This document shows, piece after piece, positions 44,345 to 54,471 of a DNA stretch of 64,000 bases (the stretch's first letter is position 1; each line of letters opens with the position of its first letter). The translations under genes and the position numbers were made by a program. The stretch comes from CAWIJJ01 sp963836405 (GTDB taxonomy: Bacteria; Acidobacteriota; Terriglobia; Bryobacterales; Bryobacteraceae). Under the pieces are notes generated by a model. It was not told the origin of the DNA, did no database searches, and was given only the letters and a program-made list of their open reading frames with translations. The stretch spans positions 310,001-374,000 of the forward strand of contig CAWIJL010000018.1 in NCBI GenBank assembly GCA_963836405.1. Reading direction: 5' to 3'.

Positions 44345-46795
44345 ATGCCTCGCCTTACGATTTTCCTGATTGCCGCGGGATTCCTCGCGACGCCGATTTT
44401 TCCCCAGCAATTGCCGCATCCGATACCCGGCGGCTACGAACTGCCGAACGGTTGGCGGCTCACGCCGCTCGGGCGCTCGATTCAAACGGAAGACATGGTG
44501 CTGAACGTATCGATTGCGCCCGACGGGAAGGCGGTGATCGCGCTGCACTCCGGCTTCAACCCTCACGGGCTGGTGGTCGTCGATGCGCAATCCGAGGAGG
44601 CCGTGCAGCGCATTCCGCTCAAGTCGGCGTGGCTCGGAATCGCCTGGCATCCCAATGGGAAGCAACTCTTCGTATCGGGAGGTAACGCGAACGCGCGGCG
44701 CGCCACCCGGGCGCCGATCTATATCTTCGATTACCAGAACGGGCGGCTTTCGAGCGAGCCTGGCGGGACCCTCGAGGAGACGATCGATACTTCCGAGCTG
44801 TACTGGTCGGGTTTGGTCCATCACCGGACCAAGCCACTGCTTTTCGCGGCGAATCGCGGGACGGGAGCGGGCGCGAGCAACGTGGTGGTGTTCGACACGG
44901 CGACGCGCAAGCTGCTGCAACGCATTCCCGTGGAAGTGAATCCCTACGCGCTGGTGTTGAGCGACAACGGCCAGACGCTGTACGTTTCGAACTGGGGCAG
45001 CGACTCTGTGAGCGTGATCGACGTCGAGACGCCGCGGGTGGCCGGACGAATTCCGGTGGGCGACAATCCGAACGACATGGCGCTGTCCAAGGACGGGCGC
45101 CTGTTCGTCTCCTGCGCGAACGACAACACCGTGGCGGTGATCGACACGAAGACAAATCACGCGATCGAGCGCATTTCGACGGCGTTGACGCCGAACTCGC
45201 CGGAAGGCTCGACACCGAACTCGCTGGCGCTCGATCGCGACAACCAGATGCTGTTCGTGGCGAATGCGGACAACAATGACGTCGCGGTGGTTCGGGTGGC
45301 AGAGCGGGCGCACAGCGAAGTGCTCGGGTTCCTGCCGGCGGGATGGTACCCGTCGGCGCTGGCGGTGCAGCGGGGCAAGCTGTATGTCGGCAACAGCAAG
45401 GGAATGGGGTCGTACTCCGACATCCGCGGACCCAAGAGCCCGTTACCGCCCGGCGACGAGGGCAATGGGTCGGTGAAGAGTCTTCAAAAAGGCAGCGTCG
45501 AAATCGTCGACCTGACGAAGATGAAGACCAATCTTCGTGCCTGGAGCCGGCAGGTCTTCGACAACACCCCTTATCGCGACGAGCAACTCGTAGCGGCGAA
45601 GGCGCCGGCCGCGCCGAGCGTCGTACCGCGCGAGGTCGGGGCCGGCTCGCCGATCAAGCACGTGCTCTACATCATCAAGGAGAATCGCACGTACGACCAG
45701 GTGCTGGGCGACTTAGGAAAGGGGAACGGCGATCCACGGTTGACCATCTTCGGCGAGAAGGTCACGCCCAACCAGCACGCCATCGCGCGACAGTTCGTGC
45801 TGCTCGACAATCTTTTCTGCGATGGAGAAGTGAGTGTAGACGGGCATTCCTGGTCGAACTCGGCGTACGCGACCGATTTCAACGAGAAGCTCTGGCCGGT
45901 GACGTACGGCGGACACAGCAAGGCCGGGACATCGGCGGCGTACATCCCGGGCGCGGGTCACATTTGGGATCTTGCGCAGAAGAAAGGGCTCACGTACCGC
46001 AGCTACGGCGAATACGCAACGCGCGCGAGCGATGGGACTACGATGGAGGCATCGCCGGGCGTTGGCGGATTGCTCGGGCATGTGTCGCCAAAGTTCAAGT
46101 TGCCTGGGATGCGGGATACCGAGAATGCGGCGGTATTTTTCGCCGAACTGGACGAGTACGAGCGGAACTTCGACAGCCCCGACCAGAACAAGCGCCTGCC
46201 GAACCTGATGGTGATGAGCTTGCCGGAGGATCACACGGCGGGCACGACACCGGGCCGGTTCACGCCGGTTGCGATGGTGGCGAACAACGATTACGCCGTC
46301 GGCCAGATTGTGGACCGGTTGACCCACAGCCGCTATTGGCCGGAGACGGCGATCTTTATCATCGAAGACGATGCGCAGGACGGTCCGGACCACGTAGACG
46401 CGCGCCGGACGACGGGATACCTGGTCAGCCCGTACGTCAAACGGCAGACCACTGACAGCACGCTGTATACGACCAGCTCGATGCTGCGGACCATCGAACT
46501 GCTCCTCGGCCTCCCGCCGATGAGTCAGTACGACGCCGCTGCGACGCCTATGTTCAGTTCGTTCAGCGCGACGGCCGATCCGGCACCGTTCACGCACGTC
46601 AAGCCCCAGGTGGACGTGATGGTGAAAAATACGCCGCAATCCTATGGCGCGCGGCGATCGGCCAGAATGGACTTTCGCGACGTGGACGAAGCGCCGATGG
46701 CGGAGCTGAATGAAATCCTGTGGAGGAGCATCAAGGGTGCGAATTCGCCGGTCCCGCCGCCGGTGCACCGCGTGCGTTTCGATGGGCGGCAGTAA
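44345..46795 (+). CDS. Secreted YVTN beta-propeller / alkaline-phosphatase-like phosphoesterase fusion
   Basis: An 816-residue exported protein: signal peptide (about 1-20), a YVTN-type seven-blade propeller (about 40-370) with copies such as TLYVSNWGSDSVSVIDVETP and LFVSCANDNTVAVIDTKTN, and a C-terminal phosphoesterase/alkaline-phosphatase-like domain (about 435-770) with VLYIIKENRTYDQVLGD and the metal-site segments VDGHSW and EDDAQDGPDHVD. This two-domain form is frequent in acidobacteria. ATG 44345 starts the signal peptide. The PhoD-like gene follows 23 bp later, so both act on phosphate esters outside the cytoplasm. Confidence 0.85.
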   Translation: MPRLTIFLIAAGFLATPIFPQQLPHPIPGGYELPNGWRLTPLGRSIQTEDMVLNVSIAPDGKAVIALHSGFNPHGLVVVDAQSEEAVQRIPLKSAWLGIAWHPNGKQLFVSGGNANARRATRAPIYIFDYQNGRLSSEPGGTLEETIDTSELYWSGLVHHRTKPLLFAANRGTGAGASNVVVFDTATRKLLQRIPVEVNPYALVLSDNGQTLYVSNWGSDSVSVIDVETPRVAGRIPVGDNPNDMALSKDGRLFVSCANDNTVAVIDTKTNHAIERISTALTPNSPEGSTPNSLALDRDNQMLFVANADNNDVAVVRVAERAHSEVLGFLPAGWYPSALAVQRGKLYVGNSKGMGSYSDIRGPKSPLPPGDEGNGSVKSLQKGSVEIVDLTKMKTNLRAWSRQVFDNTPYRDEQLVAAKAPAAPSVVPREVGAGSPIKHVLYIIKENRTYDQVLGDLGKGNGDPRLTIFGEKVTPNQHAIARQFVLLDNLFCDGEVSVDGHSWSNSAYATDFNEKLWPVTYGGHSKAGTSAAYIPGAGHIWDLAQKKGLTYRSYGEYATRASDGTTMEASPGVGGLLGHVSPKFKLPGMRDTENAAVFFAELDEYERNFDSPDQNKRLPNLMVMSLPEDHTAGTTPGRFTPVAMVANNDYAVGQIVDRLTHSRYWPETAIFIIEDDAQDGPDHVDARRTTGYLVSPYVKRQTTDSTLYTTSSMLRTIELLLGLPPMSQYDAAATPMFSSFSATADPAPFTHVKPQVDVMVKNTPQSYGARRSARMDFRDVDEAPMAELNEILWRSIKGANSPVPPPVHRVRFDGRQ

Positions 46796-46818
46796 CATTA
46801 AATGGATATTCTGAATCG

Positions 46819-48371
46819 ATGATGCCTGCAATTACGAGACGGTCCTGCATGGCGCGCTGGGCGGGAGCGCTCACAGCAGGACTAGCACCGGGATTCCTGC
46901 GGGCGGACCGCCCGGAGGCGCCGGCGGCGGTCATGGCGGGGGACGTGGTTCCGGGCTCGGCGATCGTCTGGTCGCGGGCCGCGGAACCGGCGCGCATGAT
47001 CGTGACGTGGAAAACCTCCGAAGCTGGTCCCGCGCAGACGATCGCCGGGCCGCACTGCATCGACGCGACAGACTACACGGGGCGCGTCGAGCTCACGGGG
47101 CTGCCGGCCGGGCAGACTATCCTGTACGAAGTGCGCTACCAAAGCCTGCGCAACGATCGCTCCGTGAGCGGGCCCATGCGCGGCCGCTTTCGGACTCCCG
47201 CCGCGGCGCCGCGCAACGTCCGGTTCCTCTGGACCGGCGATCAGGTCGGGCAGGGATGGGGCATCCATCCCGACTCGGGCGGAATGCGGATCTATGACGC
47301 CATGGCGCGGCTATCGCCGGACCTGTTCCTTCACAGTGGAGATGTGATCTATGCCGACAATCCCTTGACGGCGGAGGTGCGGCTCGACGATGGCTCGATC
47401 TGGCGGAACATCGTCACCGAGGCGAAGAGTAAGGTCGCCGAGACGCTGGATGAGTTCCGCGGCCAATACCGGTACAACCTGCTCGACGAGCGGCTGCGCG
47501 CGTTCTGTTCCACAGTCGGTCAGGTCTGGCAATGGGACGATCACGAAGTGATGAACAACTGGTCGCCCGGGAAGACGGTCGACGACGATCCGCGGTACAC
47601 CGAGAAGAACCTTCCGCTTATGGTGGCGCGCGCCACGCGGGCGTTTCTGGAGTATGCGCCGATGCGGCCCTCGGCGAGCGAAACCGAGCGCGTCTACAGG
47701 CGGATCCCCTACGGCCAACTGCTCGACGTATTCGTGCTCGACATGCGCAGCTATCGGGGGCCGAACACGTGGAATCGCCAGGAGCGCGCCGGCGCCGACA
47801 CAATGTACCTGGGGCGGCCTCAGTTCGAGTGGCTGCGCCAGGGGCTGCGGGAATCCAAGGCGCTGTGGAAGGCGATTGCGTCCGACATGCCGATCGGCTT
47901 GCAAGTACCCGACGGCAAGGATCGGAGGGACGTGCGCGCTGGGAGGCGATCGCCAACGGCGACGGTCCGGCCCTCGGCCGGGAATTGGAGATCGCCGGGC
48001 TGTTACGCGGGCTCAAGAGCGACGGCGTGCGGAACGTAGTCTGGTTTACAGCGGATGTGCACTACACATCCGCGCACTACTACGATCCAGGGAAGGCACG
48101 GTTCACGGAGTTTCTGCCGTTTTGGGAGTTCGTCTCGGGTCCGATGCACGCGGGTACATTCGGCCCTAACGAAATGGACAACACATTCGGCGGGCAGGTC
48201 ATCTACCAGAAAGCGCCGCCCAAGGGGCTTCAGAATTTGCCCCCTTCGGCGGGAATGCAATTCTTCGGAGAGGTCGAGATCGAAGCGCGCAGCGGCGCCA
48301 TGACTGTAACGCTGCGTGACACAAGCGGCGCTTCCTTGCATCGACAGGTTTTCGCGCCGCAACGCGCGTAG
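46819..48371 (+). CDS. PhoD-like alkaline phosphatase, with one apparent frameshift
   Basis: Corrected for frame this is about 517 residues, the usual PhoD-family length. It has a Tat-like leader (RRSCMARWAGALTAGLAP), an N-terminal fibronectin-like domain (about 35-130) and a metallophosphatase domain with TGDQVGQG, HSGDVIYAD, WDDHEVMNNW and, beyond the frame break, FTADVHYTSAHYY. One base is missing near 47918-47940; upstream the frame ends in unrelated residues, while the next frame continues with RARWEAIANGDGPALG to the stop at 48369-48371. All metal-binding segments are present, so the break is more likely an assembly error than a dead gene. Confidence 0.82.
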
Positions 48372-48444
48372 GGTCGTCATCCGCCAGGCTGGAGATCCGG
48401 AGCCGGCTGGCGATGCGGACGCCGACGTAGTCGAGGTACCGGAA

Positions 48445-48951
48445 CTAAGACGCCGCCGGCAAGGTCAACCCGGCTTTGGCGAGCGCCCGTTGCAGCATCC
48501 CTGCCGCGTGCACATCCGGAACGTTACGCGAAATCGAGATTTCCGAAACCAGCATATGCCGCGCCCGTTCGAGCATCTTTTTCTCCCGAAAAGAGAGCGG
48601 CTTGTCCGTGTGGAGCTGGATCAGAACCTTGAACACCTCGGCAGCTTTGAGCAGATCGCCGCTCTGCATTTTGTCGGTATTTTCACGGTAGCGGACCTTC
48701 CAGTCGGGATTCACGTCGCACCAGTGGCCCGAAAGGTACGACAGCACCCGGGAAATTTCGCGATCCTTGGTTACACGCCGCAGACCGATATCAGCGGCAT
48801 TGGAAAATGGCACCAGGACCGTCATGCTGTTGGCCCCGAAGCGTAGCAGGTAGAACTTCTCGAATGCAGACCCGAACGAACGGGTACTGATATTCTCGAT
48901 GGTCCCTACCCCTTGATTGGGATAAACGACCTTATCGCCGATCTGAAACAT
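48445..48951 (-). CDS. CarD-family RNA polymerase-binding regulator
   Basis: A 168-residue regulator with the CarD N-terminal Tudor-like domain (FQIGDKVVYPNQGVGTIENI, 2-21) that binds the RNA polymerase beta subunit and a helical C-terminal domain (about 75-165) that contacts promoter DNA. Such proteins stabilise open complexes at rRNA and other promoters. The ATG at 48951 is preferred over one three bases earlier by comparison with other CarD proteins. A strong promoter-like sequence lies about 70-100 bp upstream. Confidence 0.9.
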   Translation of the reverse strand: MFQIGDKVVYPNQGVGTIENISTRSFGSAFEKFYLLRFGANSMTVLVPFSNAADIGLRRVTKDREISRVLSYLSGHWCDVNPDWKVRYRENTDKMQSGDLLKAAEVFKVLIQLHTDKPLSFREKKMLERARHMLVSEISISRNVPDVHAAGMLQRALAKAGLTLPAAS

Positions 48952-48991
48952 CATACGGGGTCCCCCCACGAAACCACCGCTCTCAAGTGGC

Positions 48992-49011
48992 TGTTGTTAA
49001 CTTGAACAACA
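48992..49011 (-). other. Hairpin at the 5' end of the carD transcript
   Basis: TGTTGTT (48992-48998) and AACAACA (49005-49011) are perfect 7 bp inverted repeats around a 6-base loop. They begin about two bases after the start of transcription predicted from the upstream promoter, so the RNA would carry a 5' hairpin that could protect it from decay or tune translation. Confidence 0.35.
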
Positions 49012-49019
49012 ACTCTTGA

Positions 49020-49048
49020 ATGGTACGCTGGCAAACTATCTCTGTCAA
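49020..49048 (-). promoter_or_regulatory. Promoter of carD
   Basis: On the minus strand a perfect TTGACA (49048-49043) is followed after exactly 17 bp by TACCAT (49025-49020, four of six). The predicted start at about 49013 gives a leader of about 60 bases to the carD ATG. Confidence 0.55.
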
Positions 49049-49187
49049 GAGGAAACGCGGCGAAAAGCCGCAACGGGTGAGGCTTTTCGACACACAGCAT
49101 CCACCAAAAACTTGGCCCGATCCCAGGCATCAAGAGCAGACATACACCACCCCGCAGGTGTTATACACCAGAGAAGAGTGCACGGTT

Positions 49188-49210
49188 CCGCTGCGGCTTC
49201 TGCGCAGCGG
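49188..49210 (-). terminator. GC-rich hairpin after the small helical protein gene
   Basis: CCGCTGCG (49188-49195) pairs perfectly with CGCAGCGG (49203-49210) around a 7-base loop, 10 bases after the stop of the upstream minus-strand gene. No U-tract follows, so it is a weak intrinsic terminator at best. Confidence 0.35.
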
Positions 49211-49220
49211 CTAAATGGAC

Positions 49221-49529
49221 CTATACTTTTGTCGGCCCGGACCCGGTCCCCTCGCCCGCCGGCACGTTCCGCTCCGCCAGGAGCAGCCGGCGCAAAGTCC
49301 GCAAGTCGTTGAGAATTCTTCGGCTGGAGGTGATGTGGAGGTTCAGCTTGGCGAGATTGTAGGAAACCAGGAGGAGGGCTTCTTTGCGGCGTTCCGCCCC
49401 ATCGCGTTCGGCCAGGGTCAGTTCGGCCTCGACATCGCGGCGGGCTTCGTTCAAGGCTTCGGCGAGCAATGCAACATACTCGTGCGACCCCTCGATGTGA
49501 TCAAATGGCGTTTCGGCTTCGTAGCTCAC
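49221..49529 (-). CDS. Small helical protein, function unknown
   Basis: A 102-residue protein, nearly all helical and rich in Glu, Ala, Leu and Arg (HEYVALLAEALNEARRDVEA, RRILNDLRTLRRLLLAER), without cysteines or membrane segments; it may form a helical hairpin or dimer. The start is a GTG. It is divergent from the LytTR regulator. Real coding is supported by consistent codon pattern and length, but I do not recognise the family. Confidence 0.6.
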   Translation of the reverse strand: MSYEAETPFDHIEGSHEYVALLAEALNEARRDVEAELTLAERDGAERRKEALLLVSYNLAKLNLHITSSRRILNDLRTLRRLLLAERNVPAGEGTGSGPTKV

Positions 49530-49670
49530 TACACGCCTTTCAAGCCGCCTGCGTCCGCTGCAGGCCCATAAAGTTAACGGTTTTGTTATTTTCCCATAAA
49601 TCTGCCGCTTGCAACTGTTCTTTCCGGAACATATGCGCTCTGGTTGAAACAGAGGTGTAAATTGCTAGGA

Positions 49671-50432
49671 GTGCCTATCACCGCAATGCTCGTGGACGAC
49701 GAGGAACTTGCCCGCGGATTCCTCCGTGAGTTGCTGGCGCCTCACCCGGAAGTGGAGGTGGTTGCCGAGTGCGGCAACGGTTTCGAAGCGGTGAAGGCGG
49801 CAGCCGATTTCCATCCCGATCTGATTTTTCTCGATGTGCAGATGCCCAAGCTCGACGGATTCGAGGTGCTGGAGCTCATCGACCCCGGCCCGGCCATCGT
49901 CTTTGTCACGGCTTTCGACCAGTACGCGATGAAAGCATTCGAGGCCCAGGCAGTCGACTATCTGCTGAAGCCTTTCGGGTCTGAACGGTTCGAACGGGCG
50001 CTCGAGCGGGCGAAGCGGCGGCTGGGCGAGAGCCCGCTGCCGGTGGAACTCATCGCTGCCAGGCCGGCAGCCGAGCGGCCGCAACGAATTGTCATCCGGG
50101 ATGGCAGCCGCGTGCATGTGGTGCCGCTCGAGCGGCTGGACTACGTGGTCGCCCAAGGCGACTACGTGGCAATCCACAGCGCCGGGAAGAGCTATCTGAA
50201 GCAGCAGCCAATCGCGGCCCTGGAAAACGCGCTCGACCCCTCGCGCTTTGTGCGCATCCATCGCTCGGCAATCGTCAACCTCGAACGGATCGTGCGCATC
50301 GAACCCTACGGCAAGGAGAGCCGGATCGCGATTCTTTCGGGAGGGGAGCGCCTTCCGGTCAGCCGTGCCGGTTATGCAAGGCTGCTGGAGGCGATGGGCG
50401 ACTCGCAGGGGAGCCGCAAATCCGCGAAGTAG
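49671..50432 (+). CDS. LytTR-family response regulator
   Basis: A regulator of about 253 residues with a receiver domain (acidic VDDEE near 8-12, phospho-acceptor Asp 55 in FLDVQMP, Lys in LLKPFG) and a LytTR DNA-binding domain (about 140-240; VAQGDYVAIHSAGKSYL and FVRIHRSAIVNLERI). The start is uncertain: GTG 49671 fits family length, TTG 49662 and ATG 49686 are alternatives. It is coded opposite the LytS-like kinase at 50372-51421, its probable partner, and their 3' ends overlap by 61 bp. Confidence 0.9.
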   Translation: MPITAMLVDDEELARGFLRELLAPHPEVEVVAECGNGFEAVKAAADFHPDLIFLDVQMPKLDGFEVLELIDPGPAIVFVTAFDQYAMKAFEAQAVDYLLKPFGSERFERALERAKRRLGESPLPVELIAARPAAERPQRIVIRDGSRVHVVPLERLDYVVAQGDYVAIHSAGKSYLKQQPIAALENALDPSRFVRIHRSAIVNLERIVRIEPYGKESRIAILSGGERLPVSRAGYARLLEAMGDSQGSRKSAK

Positions 50433-51421
50433 GTGCCGCCGACGGCGCCGGCTTCCAGGCTCGCGGCAGATCCATAACGCACCGCCAGGCGGCGACGCAC
50501 GTGCTGCTGTCCGATGCCGAGGCTGCGGGGCGCGCCGGACTCGGGATCGAAGCCGTTTTCGATCCGTATGGCGATGTCGCCGTCCACACGCCGTGCCGTC
50601 AAGTGGATGGTGCCGCCCTCGACGAGGCCGGAAATCCCGTGCTTTACGGCATTCTCCACCAGGGGCTGCAGGAGCAGCGCCGGAATCGCGCATTCCAGGC
50701 ATTCCTCCTGTATCTGTTCTTCCACCCGCAGCCGGGATCCGAAGCGGACGCGTTCCACCTCGAGGTAGCTTCGCGCCAGGGCCAGTTCTTCGCGAAGGGA
50801 GACTGTCTCGCGTTTCCCCAGCCCCAGGCTGCTGCGCAGAAAATCGGCAAGGCGGAGGCACATGTCGCGGGCTCGGACTCCGTCAGCCACGGCCAGCGCG
50901 CTGACGGAATGAAGGCTGTTGAACAGGAAATGCGGATTCAACTGGATGCGCAAAGCGAGCAATTCGGCCTCCCGGGCCAGGGTGCGCGCCTCGGCCTCTC
51001 GCCGCTCGGATTCGTGCGACGCCGCCACAGCGAGCACCGCGTAGTGCAGGGCCACAGAAACCATGTACAGCAGGACGCCCATCGCCAGCAACGCGGGCCA
51101 TTGGGGGAAGGGCCGACCGAGCAGGGCTGCCATGAATCGCCCGCCGCCCGCCAGAATCAGGCCGGAGGCAGAAGCCGCCGAGAGAAAGGTGGCCAGCAGG
51201 CCGGGAGCGGCGGAAAGACGAAGGGGCCGGGCCCGGCAGATGTACCAGGGCGACAGGCAGACGAAGGCATACACGAAGCAGGCCGGACCAACCTCCGCGG
51301 AGGCTTCCCATATCGAGTTCCCGCCGGCCGCCCACAGCACAGCCGAGAGCATTGCCGCCAGCGGAATCCACGAAAGGAAGTAAAGCGACAGGCGCCGCCG
51401 GGATGCCAGGATCGGGTGCAT
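50372..51421 (-). CDS. LytS/YehU-type sensor histidine kinase
   Basis: A 349-residue membrane kinase with four to five hydrophobic segments (about 12-130) and a cytoplasmic kinase of the His_kinase family: the phosphorylated His 164 in LNPHFLFNSLHS and the N box LVENAVKHGIS (about 252-262), then a G-box region IGQQHVRRRLAVRYG. It starts five bases after the LiaF-like gene, so the two form an operon. Its C-terminal coding end is antisense to the end of the LytTR regulator, with a 61 bp overlap. Confidence 0.9.
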   Translation of the reverse strand: MHPILASRRRLSLYFLSWIPLAAMLSAVLWAAGGNSIWEASAEVGPACFVYAFVCLSPWYICRARPLRLSAAPGLLATFLSAASASGLILAGGGRFMAALLGRPFPQWPALLAMGVLLYMVSVALHYAVLAVAASHESERREAEARTLAREAELLALRIQLNPHFLFNSLHSVSALAVADGVRARDMCLRLADFLRSSLGLGKRETVSLREELALARSYLEVERVRFGSRLRVEEQIQEECLECAIPALLLQPLVENAVKHGISGLVEGGTIHLTARRVDGDIAIRIENGFDPESGAPRSLGIGQQHVRRRLAVRYGSAASLEAGAVGGTYFADLRLPCESPIASSSLA

Positions 51422-51426
51422 CGCCT

Positions 51427-52155
51427 CTAGTTTTTGATGTCAACGCCGCCAAAAACGGCGGAGCCCTTGACGATCACCTGTTTCGGATTCGGGTAGTGGA
51501 CGGGGTCGGGCTGCGTCGTCTGGTCGTTCACGCCTCCGAAGATGGCGCTCACCTGGACGACGGTGCTCCAATGGCGCGGAACCCGGATTTCAATTCCGCC
51601 GAATACCGCATCGGTCTCGATGGTGACGGAAGGACCCGGAAAATCCGCATTCCGCAGGTCGAGCTCGATGCCGCCGAAGACGGCGCCCACTTCACCACCC
51701 TTGAAGTTCTGCGACAGAATATTCCGCTTGGAGCCGGAGAAGACGGGATGCTCGCTAACCCGGTCGACATCGACGTAGGTAGCGTTCTGCGGGCCCGGCC
51801 TCGGCCCCTGCCACATCCGGTTATAGAGCATCAGCACGCCCACGCCGATCAGAACCAACGGCCATAACGCGCCGACGCTCACGAAAAGGAACCCCATGTT
51901 TTTGGCAAGAAACACGGCGCCGATCACCAGCATGATTCCACCGCCGATCCGGCCGCCCTGGTGCGCGGAATCGACCATTTTGACGATGCCGGCGGCGATC
52001 AGAATCACGGGCCAGTAGCGCACGATTTCGTTGAAGTAGAGGATGTGCAGGTTGTTCAGCAGGAACAGGGCGCCGATGCCGATCAGCACCATCGCAGGGA
52101 TGATCCGCTGCGCCGATCCCGTCTCGGGATTGTAGGGAGTGTAGGAAGGTTCCAT
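51427..52155 (-). CDS. LiaF-like membrane protein (LiaI/DUF5668-type plus LiaF C-terminal domain)
   Basis: A 242-residue protein with four hydrophobic segments (about 18-35, 46-60, 72-86, 92-110) of the LiaI/DUF5668 type and a C-terminal beta-helix-like domain with repeated VFGGI motifs (VGAVFGGIELDL, DAVFGGIEIRV, SAIFGGVNDQ, SAVFGGVDI). In Firmicutes LiaF restrains the LiaS kinase and senses envelope stress; the adjacent LytS-like kinase suggests a similar role here, which is inference. ATG 52155. Confidence 0.85.
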   Translation of the reverse strand: MEPSYTPYNPETGSAQRIIPAMVLIGIGALFLLNNLHILYFNEIVRYWPVILIAAGIVKMVDSAHQGGRIGGGIMLVIGAVFLAKNMGFLFVSVGALWPLVLIGVGVLMLYNRMWQGPRPGPQNATYVDVDRVSEHPVFSGSKRNILSQNFKGGEVGAVFGGIELDLRNADFPGPSVTIETDAVFGGIEIRVPRHWSTVVQVSAIFGGVNDQTTQPDPVHYPNPKQVIVKGSAVFGGVDIKN

Positions 52156-52259
52156 GGCCCCAGAGTAAGGCCGGAAGAGGCGCGGGCGCCCGCGCGAATC
52201 GCTGAACGCCGCCCCTTCACCGCCAAAACCGGAGCCTGCCCGGATAGATGCGTCTCGAG

Positions 52260-53939
<1,680 letters not shown>

Positions 53940-54471
53940 ATTTCCCTCACTCCCCGGCCGTTCAGGGCCGAGAACGGCAACGGATCCACGCCTTCCTTGC
54001 GGATGGCGCGCAAACCGCGCTCTTGCTCAGAATGGTTCAACTTATCCATCTTCGTAGCGACTACCAGGTACGGTCTGCCGGAATCCTCGAGGTACCGCTT
54101 CAAGTCGAGATCTTTGTCCATCCATCCGCGGCGGGTATCGAGTATCAGGCAGGAAAGCTTCAGAGTTTCTCGTTTCTCCAAATACTGCTCGATCAGTAAT
54201 TTCCAGGCCTGCATGAATCCGGGCGGAACCCGGGCATATCCATACCCGGGAAGATCGACGAAGTACATCTTTTCATCGATCGCATAAAAATTGATCGTTT
54301 GTGTCCGACCCGGCGTGCTGCTGGTGAAAGCCATCCCCCTCTGCCCGGTGAGAGCATTGATGAGACTGGACTTTCCTACGTTACTTCTCCCTAAGAATGC
54401 AACCTCGGGTAACCGGCCGGGTGGGAACCCGGCCGGCGCCCCCGCGCTGATAACAAACTCAGCCTTCAATC

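Noticed and set aside
49020..49214. A 64-codon plus-strand frame between carD and the small helical gene
   Set aside because: It overlaps the carD promoter and a hairpin, has no ribosome-binding site and an atypical composition.
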